Assembly (NCBI GenBank): GCA_002837195.1
Contig: KZ478066.1
Span: 124,001-188,000 of the forward strand
DNA from: Enterobacterales bacterium CwR94
GTDB lineage: Bacteria; Pseudomonadota; Gammaproteobacteria; Enterobacterales; Enterobacteriaceae
Length of the DNA stretch: 64,000 bases
Reading direction: 5' to 3'
Position 1 is the stretch's first letter, and every line of letters begins with the position of its first letter. Both the position numbers and the translations under genes were made by a program. The notes beneath the pieces are model-generated. The model was not told the DNA's origin. It was given only the letters and a program-made list of their open reading frames with translations, and searched no databases. This document shows positions 30,706 to 38,957 of this stretch, piece after piece.

Positions 30706-31995
30706 ATGAAGAAAAACATATTTGCACTAGGGGTTTCGGGCCTGACGCTGTTGCCTTCGCTGGCAATGGCAGCAGCACCAGCCGTGGCTGATAAAGCCGA
30801 TAACGCATTCATGATGATTTGTACTGCTCTGGTCTTGTTTATGACCATCCCGGGCATCGCTTTGTTCTACGGCGGTTTAATCCGCGGTAAAAACGTTTTA
30901 TCCATGCTGACGCAAGTGATCGTCACCTTCGCCCTGGTCTGTGTGCTGTGGATGCTGTACGGCTACTCGCTGGCGTTCAGTGAGGGCAATGCTTTCTTCG
31001 GTGGCTTCAGTTGGGCGATGCTAAAAAGTATTGAGCTGACAGCCGTCACCGGTTCGTTCTATCAGTACATTCATATTGCATTCCAGGCTTCTTTTGCCTG
31101 TATCACGGTGGCACTGATTGTGGGCGCCATTGCTGAGCGCATCCGTTTTTCTGCGGTGCTGATTTTCGTGGTGATTTGGTTGACGCTGGCTTACCTGCCG
31201 ATTGCCCATATGGTGTGGGCAGGTGGCTTCCTGGCCGCCGATGGCGCCCTGGATTTCGCGGGTGGAACGGTCGTACACATCAACGCCGCTGTGGCCGGTT
31301 TAGTGGGCGCGTACCTGCTGGGTAAACGTGCGGGTTACGGCAAAGAAGCGTTTAAACCGCACAACCTGCCAATGGTGTTCACCGGTACCGCTATCCTGTA
31401 CATCGGTTGGTTCGGCTTTAACGCAGGTTCTGCGGGGGCTGCAAACGAAGTGGCTGCGTTGGCCTTCCTGAACACGGTTGTGGCAACTGCGGGCGCTATC
31501 CTCTCCTGGACGTTTGCGGAATGGGCTGTTCGTGGGAAACCTTCCCTGCTGGGTGCCTGTTCGGGGGCGATTGCGGGTCTGGTCGCTATCACACCAGCTT
31601 GCGGTACCGTTGGCGTCGGTGGGGCATTAATCATCGGTTTAGCGGGCGGTCTGGCCGGTATCTGGGGTGTGACGACGCTGAAGAAATGGCTGCGTGTAGA
31701 TGACCCATGTGACGTATTCGGTGTCCACGGCGTATGCGGTATTGTGGGCTGTATCCTGACCGGGGTGTTTACTTCCTCTTCTTTGGGTGGTGTTGGTTAT
31801 GCAGAAGGCGTGACCATGGGCCACCAGGTTTGGGTGCAGATCTTTAGCGTTATCATCACCATCGTGTGGACGGGCGTGGTCTCTTTCATCGGCTTTAAAG
31901 TCGCCGATATGGTGGTAGGCCTGCGCGTGCCAGAAGATCAGGAGCGTGAAGGTCTGGACGTTAACAGCCACGGCGAGAACGCTTACAACCAGTAA
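30706..31995 (+). CDS. amtB: Ammonium transporter AmtB
   Basis: A 429-residue trimeric ammonium channel with an N-terminal signal peptide (LPSLAMA, cleavage near residue 22) and 11 helices. Conserved segments include LFYGGLIRGKNVLSM, the pore His in HINAAVAGLVGA and DPCDVFGVHGVCG with the second His. The C-terminal tail LDVNSHGENAYNQ contacts GlnK. The start at MKKNIFALG was chosen from the signal peptide; an ATG five codons earlier is also possible. Confidence 0.97.
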   Translation: MKKNIFALGVSGLTLLPSLAMAAAPAVADKADNAFMMICTALVLFMTIPGIALFYGGLIRGKNVLSMLTQVIVTFALVCVLWMLYGYSLAFSEGNAFFGGFSWAMLKSIELTAVTGSFYQYIHIAFQASFACITVALIVGAIAERIRFSAVLIFVVIWLTLAYLPIAHMVWAGGFLAADGALDFAGGTVVHINAAVAGLVGAYLLGKRAGYGKEAFKPHNLPMVFTGTAILYIGWFGFNAGSAGAANEVAALAFLNTVVATAGAILSWTFAEWAVRGKPSLLGACSGAIAGLVAITPACGTVGVGGALIIGLAGGLAGIWGVTTLKKWLRVDDPCDVFGVHGVCGIVGCILTGVFTSSSLGGVGYAEGVTMGHQVWVQIFSVIITIVWTGVVSFIGFKVADMVVGLRVPEDQEREGLDVNSHGENAYNQ

Positions 31996-32017
31996 GACGT
32001 TTTAACTGTCATGATCG

Positions 32018-32048
32018 GGGCGATGCGTATGCATCGCCCTTTATTTTT
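32018..32048 (+). terminator. Intrinsic terminator of glnK-amtB
   Basis: GGGCGATGC, loop GTAT, GCATCGCCC are followed by TTTATTTTT. Its T-tract touches the stop codon of the convergent tesB. Confidence 0.93.
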
Positions 32049-32907
32049 AGCCACGTAAACGCATTACGCCTTCCTGAACACTGGACGCAATCAGCGCGCC
32101 ATCACGATTGTAAAACTCACCACGAACGAATCCTCTGGCGCCCGACGCCGATGGGCTCTCCACGCTATACAGCAACCAGTCATTCAGGTCCACCGGGCGG
32201 TGGAACCACATTGAGTGATCAATGGTTGCGACCTGCATACCTGGCTCCAGAAAGCCTTTGCCGTGCGGCTGTAACGCCACGGGTAAAAAGTTGAAATCCG
32301 AGGCATATCCCAGCAAGTATTGGTGAATGCGCGGGTCTTCCGGCATTTCTCCGTTTGCTTTGATCCAAACCTGTCTGACCGGCTCGTCGACATGGCCTTT
32401 CATTGGGTTATGAAATTTAACCGGGCGAATTTCCAGCGGTTTGTCAGCCAGAAATTTGTCACGCACGCTCTCCGGAATATAGGCCGCCAACTGGTGCGCG
32501 ATATCGGTTTCTGACGGCAAATCTTCAGGGCCCGGCACCGTTGGCATCGCGTTCTGGTGTTCATACCCGTTCTCGGGCGCCTGAAATGAGGCTGTCATGT
32601 AGAAAATGGGTTGCCCATTTTGCACGGCCTTCACGCGTCGAGCACTGAAACTGTGGCCATCGCGCAGGGTTTCGACATCATACACAATGGGTTTCTGGCT
32701 ATCGCCAGGGCGCAGAAAATAGCTATGGAATGAGTGGATAATGCGATCGGTCGGAACCATCTGTTTGGCGGCATACAGCGCCTGACCAACAACCTGACCC
32801 CCAAAAACCTGACGTAAGCCCAAATCTTCACTTTGCCCGCGGAATAGCCCTTCTTCCAAATTTTCGAGGTTCAGTAGATTGAGCAAATTTGTTAATGCCT
32901 GACTCAT
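32047..32907 (-). CDS. tesB: Acyl-CoA thioesterase II
   Basis: A 286-residue double-hotdog thioesterase of broad acyl-CoA specificity. The catalytic residues fall at Asp204 (YASDFNF), Thr228 (QVATIDH) and the Gln of SVQEGVM near 278. Length equals E. coli TesB when started at MSQALTN, which follows a GGAG site; a reading 20 codons longer is not supported. It is convergent with amtB and divergent from ybaY. Confidence 0.96.
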   Translation of the reverse strand: MSQALTNLLNLLNLENLEEGLFRGQSEDLGLRQVFGGQVVGQALYAAKQMVPTDRIIHSFHSYFLRPGDSQKPIVYDVETLRDGHSFSARRVKAVQNGQPIFYMTASFQAPENGYEHQNAMPTVPGPEDLPSETDIAHQLAAYIPESVRDKFLADKPLEIRPVKFHNPMKGHVDEPVRQVWIKANGEMPEDPRIHQYLLGYASDFNFLPVALQPHGKGFLEPGMQVATIDHSMWFHRPVDLNDWLLYSVESPSASGARGFVRGEFYNRDGALIASSVQEGVMRLRG

Positions 32908-33113
32908 GGCAAAACTCCTTAATCGTGAGATAGCGCCAGTGTGCGAAATCGTACCAGTTACCGTCAATGACTATTCACAGTTTCAAGTAATGTGACGCGG
33001 CAGGAAAAAAGGGCACTTCTGTGCCAAACTTAGACGGTATGCACCCTTTATGGATTCGCGATGTCATTGTTTTAAAAGCAAGACATGAAAAATGGATAAG
33101 GAGAGAAATCAAG

Positions 33114-33671
33114 ATGAAATTTTGGCAAAAGGTAAGTGGTGTCGCACTGGTTGTCGCGTTAGCCGGTTGTGCGGACAAAGGACAGGATATACCGACACCC
33201 ACGCTGGGATCGCAAGTGAGTGGGCAGGGCAGCACATTGGCGCAACCCGCCGTAACTGGCGCTCTGTGGATCCGCCAGCGCGTAGCACTGCCGCCAGATG
33301 CCGTTGTGACCGTCACACTTTCGGATGCCTCCCTGGCTGATGCGCCATCGAAAGTGTTGTCACAACGCGTGTTCCGGACGGAAGGTAAACAAGCACCTTT
33401 CCATTTCACCTTGCCGTACAATCCCGCAGATATCCAGCCGAAAGCGACAATCTTGCTCAGTGCGGCGGTGACAATTGATGATCGCTTAGCGTTCATTACT
33501 GACACCGTACAGCCGGTGGTGAATCAAGGCGGAAATAAACGCGACCTGACGCTGGTTCCGGTGCCTGCGGTCGCCGTTCCTACACAGCCGGGCGCAACCC
33601 GTACGGTGCCGTCAACCTCACCGACTCAGGTTACCCCTTCCTCTGCGATCCCTGCACCCAGCGACATGTAA
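33114..33671 (+). CDS. ybaY: YbaY family lipoprotein
   Basis: A 185-residue envelope lipoprotein with lipobox VALAGC (modified Cys19) and a type III secretion-system-pilotin-like YbaY domain (VWIRQ-type strand, here LWIRQRVALPPDAVVTVTLSDASLADAPS split across the first 90 residues). A Pro/Thr/Ser-rich tail ends in VPSTSPTQVTPSSAIPAPSDM. It matches E. coli YbaY; the function is unknown. The ATG follows AAGGAGAGAAATCAAG. Confidence 0.92.
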   Translation: MKFWQKVSGVALVVALAGCADKGQDIPTPTLGSQVSGQGSTLAQPAVTGALWIRQRVALPPDAVVTVTLSDASLADAPSKVLSQRVFRTEGKQAPFHFTLPYNPADIQPKATILLSAAVTIDDRLAFITDTVQPVVNQGGNKRDLTLVPVPAVAVPTQPGATRTVPSTSPTQVTPSSAIPAPSDM

Positions 33672-33675
33672 ACAG

Positions 33676-33699
33676 AACGCCCCGTCAGGGGCGTTTTTT
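33676..33699 (+). terminator. Intrinsic terminator of ybaY
   Basis: AACGCCCC, loop GTCA, GGGGCGTT plus a T-run, between convergent ybaY and atl. Confidence 0.9.
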
Positions 33700-34009
33700 A
33701 GGGCTGCCAGCGATACTTTTCGAGTGATAAACGCCCGTCATCACTGACTTCGATACCCTCACGTTCAAGCGCATCACGCTGGCGAAACAGGTCATCGCCT
33801 TGCAATGAGATTTGGCCCGTCCGGTTGATCACGCGGTACCAGGGTAATTTACTGCCTTTAGGCAAACGTCGCAGCACTCCACCGACCTGACGCGCGGCGC
33901 GGGCGGAACCCGCAAGCCTGGCGATATCACCATAGGTCGCCACTTTTCCTTCTGGAATGGCGGCCACGATTTGCCAAACTCGGTGTTGAAAACTGTCAAC
34001 TTCATCCAT
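33698..34009 (-). CDS. atl: Alkyltransferase-like protein Atl (YbaZ)
   Basis: A 103-residue protein of the O6-alkylguanine-DNA alkyltransferase fold. In place of the alkyl-accepting PCHR motif it has PWYRV, so it cannot transfer the alkyl group; Atl proteins bind O6-alkylguanine and flag it for nucleotide excision repair. E. coli Atl has PWHRV, so the Tyr here is a small variation. The ATG follows AGGAGCGTCGCG. Next to ffs, as in E. coli. Confidence 0.93.
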   Translation of the reverse strand: MDEVDSFQHRVWQIVAAIPEGKVATYGDIARLAGSARAARQVGGVLRRLPKGSKLPWYRVINRTGQISLQGDDLFRQRDALEREGIEVSDDGRLSLEKYRWQP

Positions 34010-34158
34010 CGCGACGCTCCTGAAAACCGAAAGCGTAAGAATAACAAATCTCACTGAATTGGGTTGTGTAATAAAAAAGCAGTCACTGCGGCGTCTCTTG
34101 CAATTCAACCGACCATCGCTGATAATGCGCCGCGCGCTTGGAAAACCAAGCCCTCAAT

Positions 34159-34272
34159 GGAGGCCCTGTTGGTTCTCCCGCAACGCTAACTTGTGAATTC
34201 GGTCAGGTCCGGAAGGAAGCAGCCGCAGCAGGCGACGCGTGTGCCGGGATGTAGCTGGCAGGGCCTCCACCC
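34159..34272 (+). ncRNA. ffs: 4.5S RNA (signal recognition particle RNA)
   Basis: The 114-base sequence runs from GGAGGCCCTGTTGGTTCTCC to GGGCCTCCACCC and forms the long hairpin of bacterial SRP RNA. The diagnostic Ffh-binding apex GGTCAGGTCCGGAAGGAAGC is at 34201-34220. It partners with Ffh to target inner-membrane proteins. Mobile-element debris begins shortly after it. Confidence 0.97.
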
Positions 34273-34369
34273 ATTCTGGCAACTGCATGATATTCATCAT
34301 GTAACCCCTTATTTCGTGCATTGAAACGGCAGTGATACAATTTTTGTGTATCACTTAGGACGCTAATCA

Positions 34370-34679
34370 ATGTCGCATCTGATGCTCTCCCGCCACGGGA
34401 TTTGGTACTACCGAAGAATCTACCTGACACCTCGGAAACGCCGTGAAATTCGTATTTCTCTTCGAACCCGTTCCAGGCGTGAAGCCTTGACCCGTGTGGA
34501 GAAATATCTTACTTCACAACCTTTCCCCTGCGTTTCGCAGGCCATCCCGGCACATGACTAGCCTGCTGCTCCCTCCTCAAAATCATAATAACAAGCATAG
34601 CCATTCAAGAACCTTTACACCTCGGGAACTGTGGACACACTTCTGGCTGCTGGTTTACGAGCATGAAAAGCAAACATAA
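34370..34679 (+). pseudogene. Tyrosine integrase remnant (frameshifted, truncated)
   Basis: The first 63 codons (34370-34558, stop at 34559) read like the extreme N-terminus of a phage or island integrase: MLSRHGIWYYRRIYLTP, then RREIRISLRTRSRREA. In the next frame the reading goes on with TFTPRELWTHFWLLVYEHEK to a stop at 34677-34679, which resembles the start of the SAM-like core-binding domain. This suggests one frameshift near 34550 followed by loss of the catalytic part. Its place about 100 bases after ffs suggests that an element entered here. The N-terminal likeness is clear; the frameshift reading is inference. Confidence 0.6.
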
Positions 34680-34933
34680 TTTTTCCGAGCTTCACTCGCT
34701 GAGGCCACAGGCTGCCATGGTTTTCAAGCCGAACGGATTTTCGCAATAATTGGCTTCACAGGCACCAGAAAATGCAAACTCAGCAGTTACTTATAACCGC
34801 TGTGGTATGGGCATTGGCGTTGATCATTTGAACACTAATCGAAATGCTCCAGGATAAAACGGCATGATTTGTACTAATGGATTAATCTTGCAGAGTGCAC
34901 TGCTTGTCTGTAGATCATACGGTTACTGAACTT
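34680..34933. other. Gap between integrase remnant and accessory gene pair
   Basis: No convincing ORF or RNA gene is visible here. A TATAAT element at 34934-34939 at its right edge, 30 bases before the next start codon, probably serves the following gene pair; no good -35 was found. Confidence 0.4.
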
Positions 34934-34968
34934 TATAATCAGAATTTCTAATGGAATGGAGATTCATC

Positions 34969-35415
34969 ATGGATACAGTAGAACAGTTAAATGGAACCTA
35001 TTTTTATAAAGGAATTAGCAATTTATCAGCAGAAGAGTTGTTGTTTTGGATATTCGTAACGAATGTCGAAAAGCAACTAGGTGTACAAGATTTAGGGGCT
35101 ATCACCGCCATAATTTTAGGAGATAATTCTATACACGTTCCTGGAAAACCGATGACAGCAACACCCGGAACATCCTATGCATCTCTCTTTTTTCGTAAGT
35201 GGTTGAATATTCGATTGAAAAGAAACATTCTGCCTACATTGACAAAGAAATCAGTTAAGAAATTGAAGTTTAGAATGGTCAACAATATCGGTGTATTTGT
35301 AGGAAGGGCTGTTCCAGTGGTGGGCTGGATCATTCTTGCAAATGACGTTGCTCAGATTAGTTATAACACTGTTGTAGATTATAACCGTATAGTTCGACAC
35401 GATGAAAAATTATGA
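34969..35415 (+). CDS. STM2901-like accessory protein
   Basis: A 148-residue protein resembling the STM2901 family of Salmonella island genes (MDTVEQLNGTYFYKG at the start, SAEELLFWIFV after it). Function is unknown. Near the C-terminus, VGRAVPVVGWIILANDVAQI is a hydrophobic segment of the kind seen in membrane-associated or effector-like accessory proteins. The ATG at 34969 follows GGAG with a 7-base gap. The stop overlaps the next start (ATGA). The gene is much more AT-rich than the core genes around it, a sign of transfer. Confidence 0.65.
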   Translation: MDTVEQLNGTYFYKGISNLSAEELLFWIFVTNVEKQLGVQDLGAITAIILGDNSIHVPGKPMTATPGTSYASLFFRKWLNIRLKRNILPTLTKKSVKKLKFRMVNNIGVFVGRAVPVVGWIILANDVAQISYNTVVDYNRIVRHDEKL

Positions 35416-35738
35416 ATTTAAATGACGAGGTTTTGAGTTTTTTTAGAGAAGAAATTTCCACATTGGGTTCACTAAGTGGGAAGTTAGAATTATTGGAGCT
35501 TGATACTATTTTACAGGACTATGCTGAAACTGATGAGTTAGTTTATGCCATTGATAAGTATGATGAAGTGTTCAAGGTAGATGTTTCCGTCATAAATTTA
35601 GGCAACTATTATCCATGGAAAACCGGTTGGTTCTTTCGTAAATGGTTTACGAAAGAGCCGATAATGCAAGTTTCAAAACCACTTACAGTACGAATGTTTG
35701 CTGAATCAGCAAAAGCTGGAAAATGGTTATATGACTAA
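35412..35738 (+). CDS. DUF1493-like accessory protein
   Basis: A 108-residue acidic protein in the style of DUF1493: an Asp/Glu-rich first half (LDTILQDYAETDELVYAI), a central FKVDVSVINLGNYYP and an ending with KPLTVRMFAESAKAGKW. The N-terminal half resembles an acyl-carrier-like helical bundle in general layout, but no Asp-Ser phosphopantetheine site is seen. It is coupled to the STM2901-like gene by an ATGA overlap. In Salmonella the two families also occur together, from memory. Function is unknown. Confidence 0.65.
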   Translation: MNLNDEVLSFFREEISTLGSLSGKLELLELDTILQDYAETDELVYAIDKYDEVFKVDVSVINLGNYYPWKTGWFFRKWFTKEPIMQVSKPLTVRMFAESAKAGKWLYD

Positions 35739-35770
35739 TAATAAAAGTGGATTTTTTTTGCGAATGATGT

Positions 35771-35812
35771 GTGAATCGCCACGGATAATCTAGACACTTC
35801 TGAGCCGTTGAT
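35771..35812. mobile_element. Possible IS3-family terminal fragment
   Basis: The segment TGAATCGCCACGGATAATC at 35771-35789 and the bases to 35812 look like the terminal end of an IS3-type element of the kind beginning TGAACCGCCCCGG. No partner repeat was found nearby. It may be the left scar of the decayed transposase further right, or chance. Confidence 0.25.
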
Positions 35813-35843
35813 AATAAAAACTTGCCTGCAATACCGCTTTTGA

Positions 35844-35868
35844 TAAAGAGGAGGAAACCTCCTCTTTA
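35844..35868. terminator. Perfect hairpin 3' of the small minus-strand gene
   Basis: TAAAGAGGAGG, loop AAA, CCTCCTCTTTA lies 10 bases after the stop of the gene at 35879-36148 and 106 bases after the DUF1493-like gene. It could end transcripts from both. Confidence 0.65.
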
Positions 35869-35878
35869 TGGATTGCGG

Positions 35879-36148
35879 TTAAAGAACTTGTGAGCCGTAG
35901 GAGTCACGTACTCCGTCGCGATATCCTTCTGCAAAAGCTACCTGCGGACTCTTGTGACGTACAAATCCAGCCTGGCTATCCGGTAGGGAGTTCAAATGAA
36001 CCCAAACCTGATCTGAGCGTGCAATACCTGCATAATATCCTTGCTCATAAGCGCAACCACAGCACTTATGGCGACCTTCACCGCCTTGGTCATCAGGAAG
36101 GTTTTTAAAGGATAGGTTGTAACGGTGTGGTTTATAACATATAGCCAT
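35879..36148 (-). CDS. Hypothetical small protein with Cys-rich and Gly/Tyr motifs
   Basis: An 89-residue protein of unknown function. Two similar blocks are visible: LPDDQGGEGRHKCCGCAYEQGYYAG, and LPDSQAGFVRHKSPQVAFAEGYRDG in the second half. Each contains LPD-Q, RHK and an A-x-EGY/EQGY-x-G motif, which suggests an internal duplication. The first block has a CCGC cluster that could bind metal; the second has lost the cysteines. The ATG follows AAGGTG. Its hairpin terminator supports it as a real gene. Confidence 0.6.
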   Translation of the reverse strand: MAICYKPHRYNLSFKNLPDDQGGEGRHKCCGCAYEQGYYAGIARSDQVWVHLNSLPDSQAGFVRHKSPQVAFAEGYRDGVRDSYGSQVL

Positions 36149-36284
36149 TTTAAAGCACCTTATAACAAGTGAAAGTGTTTACTTAACCAGCCACACCTGG
36201 CACAATCACTATGCTTTGAAGTGAAAGTGAGGCTAACAATGTTGTTATGAGTCTGCAAACTCAGGGCAATTAAGCTTCCGATTA

Positions 36285-36314
36285 AGCCGGACTCAACATG
36301 AGTTCGGCTTTTTT
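36285..36314 (+). terminator. Orphan intrinsic terminator, candidate end of a small RNA
   Basis: AGCCGGACTC, a 5-base loop and GAGTTCGGCT (one G-U pair) are followed by six T residues. No plus-strand gene precedes it within 500 bases. Upstream, GAGT and ACTC (about 36249-36262) form a small second stem. A transcript of roughly 80-140 bases ending here would look like a typical Hfq-type small RNA. The promoter was not identified. Confidence 0.5.
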
Positions 36315-36316
36315 GT

Positions 36317-36678
36317 ACTTAAATCTCAAGAAATACTACATGTTGTATGTTTGAAATAATTCCACACAACATGTGACCATTGTAATCAGCATTTTTCCCA
36401 TCACAAGAGTTGATTTTTACGAAAAAATCGCTGAAAGCATGTTCGAAATATTGGAGCCGCATCCCATAAGGCCTGAGAGTGTTGTCAATCAATATTGGAA
36501 TTTTTTTATAAGTTGATTGAGCGTATGTTTCTTAGACACTTTGGTCTTGAAAAACAGTGCGGCTGCGTTGCAGGACGTTCAAATGCGCAGAAAAAACAGA
36601 GTATCTATAAATTTTGTTGAATCATTTCTTTAGAGCCTGATGATTGGACTTTGTCACTGCCTACCGTCAGAACCCCTG
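36317..36678. other. Gene-free AT-rich stretch
   Basis: No ORF with a start, ribosome site and coding-like composition is visible on either strand. It probably contains eroded DNA upstream of the transposase remnant. Confidence 0.4.
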
Positions 36679-36920
36679 GAATATTTGACTGACAATGGTT
36701 CGGACTAGAGGGCGCTGGAAACGCGGGCGTTCGACCGGATGCTGGGGCTGGAACTCAGCGCGACAAGAATGTTTAGTTCGTAAAGCAGCGGTACAGCAGG
36801 GAGCTTCGTGAGGATGATAGGCGGGACTACATCAGATAATACTTAAACCAGCCATTAGAATGAACGGCATCCATACAGTGTATTGGAATATCGTTCGGCA
36901 TGAGAATTTTGCGTAGAAAA
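36679..36920 (+). pseudogene. Decayed IS2-type (IS3 family) transposase OrfB fragment
   Basis: Translation from 36679 gives EYLTDNGSD, stop, RALETRAFDRMLGLELSATR, stop, SSGTAGSFVRM. This follows the IS2-group OrfB catalytic region (LTDNGS-YRA-ETR-FARMLGLEP, then SNGIAESFVKT). After a frameshift RRDYI appears, and further on NERHPYSVLEYRS matches NEWHPHSALGYRSPREYL. At least two in-frame stops and one frameshift show that it is long dead. Only the last third of OrfB remains; neither terminal repeat is clear. Confidence 0.78.
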
Positions 36921-37557
36921 TTATCGCAAGCGTAAGAGAGAAAATGCGTCTTGATATATAGGAGAAAATCCAGTGTCAATCCGTTAAGATTTGTAGAGCA
37001 GTGCTGCCTATTAAATTACATTGATTGGATGTGCGAGTGATTGCCTCATAGGAATACCCATTAATGAAATTAAACAGTAAGTGGGCCATTTTAAAGCAGG
37101 ACTTTTCATTTATCGCGGCTGAGGCGGGTAACACAGCGAGTGCAAAGAGCATGCATGCTCTACCTGCGGGAATAAAATATTGTCTAACGTATTATTAGTG
37201 CATTGAAACCTAAGGTTTTTGATTAACGGATCGAGTCTTAATCCCCTTTACCCCTTCAGAAATATCCTCTTTAGTCAGTTGCCGCCAGGATTAGATCGTA
37301 TTTGTGATATTCATCACGGTCTTCAATTTTTCTCACGCATTATCTCTTCGGGGGCACCAGTGCCATTATTAATTCATGTTATGGCGGTATGACAGAGTGT
37401 TAGAAAGTCGTAGCCTTACCCAAAGCCATTGAGCATGTTCATATGCATCGATTTTAAGAACCCGTGGCTTAAGAGCGGTAGTACCCATGGCGTGCTTTCA
37501 GTCGATGGCACAAAAAGGGGAATGATCGTAAAGGGGAGTCGTTGTAGCATCGAGAGA
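36921..37557. other. Gene-free stretch between IS remnant and hha
   Basis: About 640 bases with no supportable gene on either strand. No tRNA, repeat array or clear promoter was recognised. It is probably decayed accessory DNA, plus 3' flanking sequence of hha at its right end. Confidence 0.4.
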
Positions 37558-37593
37558 TAAAAAAGGCAGAGCAGTTTTTGGGACTGTTCTGCC
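37558..37593 (-). terminator. Intrinsic terminator of tomB-hha
   Basis: On the minus strand a 10-base stem (GGCAGAACAG with CTGCTCTGCC, one G-U pair) is followed by TTTTTTATC, 14 bases after the hha stop codon. Confidence 0.9.
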
Positions 37594-37607
37594 ACTGTCT
37601 CAGACGA

Positions 37608-37826
37608 TTAACGAACGTATTTCCAAACGGAAACGGGGATTTTGTCGTAAAGTTTGTTCATCGTGAGCTCAGCCAGACGATGGTCCGCTGCGGAATAAAA
37701 CACAGCCAGTTCATCATCGGATAATTCGTATTTATTTTTCTCAATAACGCGTTCTAACGTATCAATTGAACGACAACGTCTCAGGCGCATCAGATAATCA
37801 GTTTTAGTTAGGAGTTTTTCAGTCAT
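37608..37826 (-). CDS. hha: Hha family nucleoid-associated regulator
   Basis: A 72-residue Hha/YmoA protein, nearly identical to E. coli Hha ([31 protein letters not shown]). It binds H-NS and helps silence horizontally acquired AT-rich genes. In TomB-Hha pairs Hha acts as the toxin-like partner. It lies 29 bases downstream of tomB. It is fitting that it sits beside an AT-rich accessory patch. Confidence 0.97.
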   Translation of the reverse strand: MTEKLLTKTDYLMRLRRCRSIDTLERVIEKNKYELSDDELAVFYSAADHRLAELTMNKLYDKIPVSVWKYVR

Positions 37827-37855
37827 TGTTAAACCGTAATGAAAATAATCAGTTG

Positions 37856-38236
37856 CTAGAAAGAGTGACTGGGTTGGTGCAGCGTGTTGGCACTTTCTTC
37901 AGCAAAAACGTTAAAGAGACGTCTGACAGACTTTTGCCAGCGCTGTAAATCTTGCGCATTAATACCGTAATTACTGAACATCATAAAGGTATCATCAAGG
38001 TACTCATCGATTTGACCCACCAGATCGCTGTCCTCGATAAATTTGATTTTATAATTCATGGTAAATGCTGCAATGTGTTCAATCAGTTCGTTTAACTGCA
38101 AATTAACGGCAGACGTTGGATCATTGACCCAACCATGATGACTGTCGCCTAAGGTTGCCAGACATTCATCATACAGGTTTTCACACAAGAATTTTAGTTG
38201 CGCGATATCATGCCTTTTTGGTGAGTACTCGTCCAT
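37856..38236 (-). CDS. tomB: Hha toxicity modulator TomB
   Basis: A 126-residue partner of Hha, matching E. coli TomB/YbaJ from [19 protein letters not shown] through [19 protein letters not shown]. It counteracts Hha in an oxygen-dependent way and influences biofilm formation. The start at MDEYSP follows GGGGAAAAAG; the longer reading upstream is not conserved. The tail [14 protein letters not shown] differs from E. coli. Confidence 0.95.
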   Translation of the reverse strand: MDEYSPKRHDIAQLKFLCENLYDECLATLGDSHHGWVNDPTSAVNLQLNELIEHIAAFTMNYKIKFIEDSDLVGQIDEYLDDTFMMFSNYGINAQDLQRWQKSVRRLFNVFAEESANTLHQPSHSF

Positions 38237-38380
38237 CTTTTTCCCCTCCGTAGCGGTAAAATAAGATGCAGTGCCACTCAGTTGAGCCACCACCTGGAAG
38301 CGATAATTCAGTTAAACTTTATAATCATCTTATTCAATTATAACGTGCTGCGTAAATAATGGTTGAAGAAAAACGAAACA

Positions 38381-38734
38381 TTACAATTCTTCGGCGACCG
38401 TGGGTCGTGTCATGTCGACAATTGCTAGCTCAATTCCATTATCCAACACATTAACAGCAATGGTTTCTTCGCTACGTTCTGTTTCGTTGATATCTAAACA
38501 GGCGTTAAAAATCTGCCATTGATAGTGATAAGACAATCGATACGCTGATTTGTTTATACGCGATAAAGAAATAATTTTCAGACTGTTTGGAACAATTTGA
38601 GCATTTTCGGAATACCACTTAACGGTAACGTTAAGGACTGATTCTATTTTGAGAATATTCTGTGAAATAAGTTGTTCAATACAGATGCTGTCGATTTCAG
38701 TATCAGCAACAGTATGTTGAAAAGCAATATGCAT
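38381..38734 (-). CDS. Hypothetical protein upstream of tomB
   Basis: A 117-residue soluble protein with no domain that I recognise and no signal peptide or membrane segment. It is AT-rich, like the accessory genes to its left. The start is uncertain: ATG at 38734 (MHIAFQHTVAD) has a weak GAG upstream, and a GTG six codons earlier is possible. It ends 144 bases before tomB on the same strand, so it could be cotranscribed. Confidence 0.55.
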   Translation of the reverse strand: MHIAFQHTVADTEIDSICIEQLISQNILKIESVLNVTVKWYSENAQIVPNSLKIISLSRINKSAYRLSYHYQWQIFNACLDINETERSEETIAVNVLDNGIELAIVDMTRPTVAEEL

Positions 38735-38923
38735 TTTTAAAATCTCAGTCACTCAAGCATAGAACAATCATTGGCCCTGATCGTGGCAACTGCAAGCATT
38801 GCCGCACAAAATGCCACCTGACGCCGCTGGTAGCCTGTACGACATCCTTCGCACCTGCTGTTTATGTCATAAGCTGAAACACTTTTTGTGCTGAAGCGCT
38901 ATCCTGAATACCTCTCAATAAGT

Positions 38924-38936
38924 GTTATGTTATAAC
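38924..38936 (+). promoter_or_regulatory. Zur box upstream of the metal ABC operon
   Basis: GTTATGTTATAAC matches the Zur operator core GTTATANTATAAC at all but one position. It ends 21 bases before the first ORF of the zinc-type ABC operon. A second, perfect copy stands before the rpmE2 homologue at 41945, which supports the identification. Confidence 0.72.
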
Positions 38937-38957
38937 GTATATTTTATCGAGGTGTTT

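Noticed and set aside
32908-32967. Longer N-terminus for TesB
   Set aside because: The extra 20 residues have no match in the family, while the internal ATG gives the exact known length.
36679-36920. Active insertion sequence
   Set aside because: Only a C-terminal third of the transposase is readable, with two stops and a frameshift, and no paired terminal repeats.
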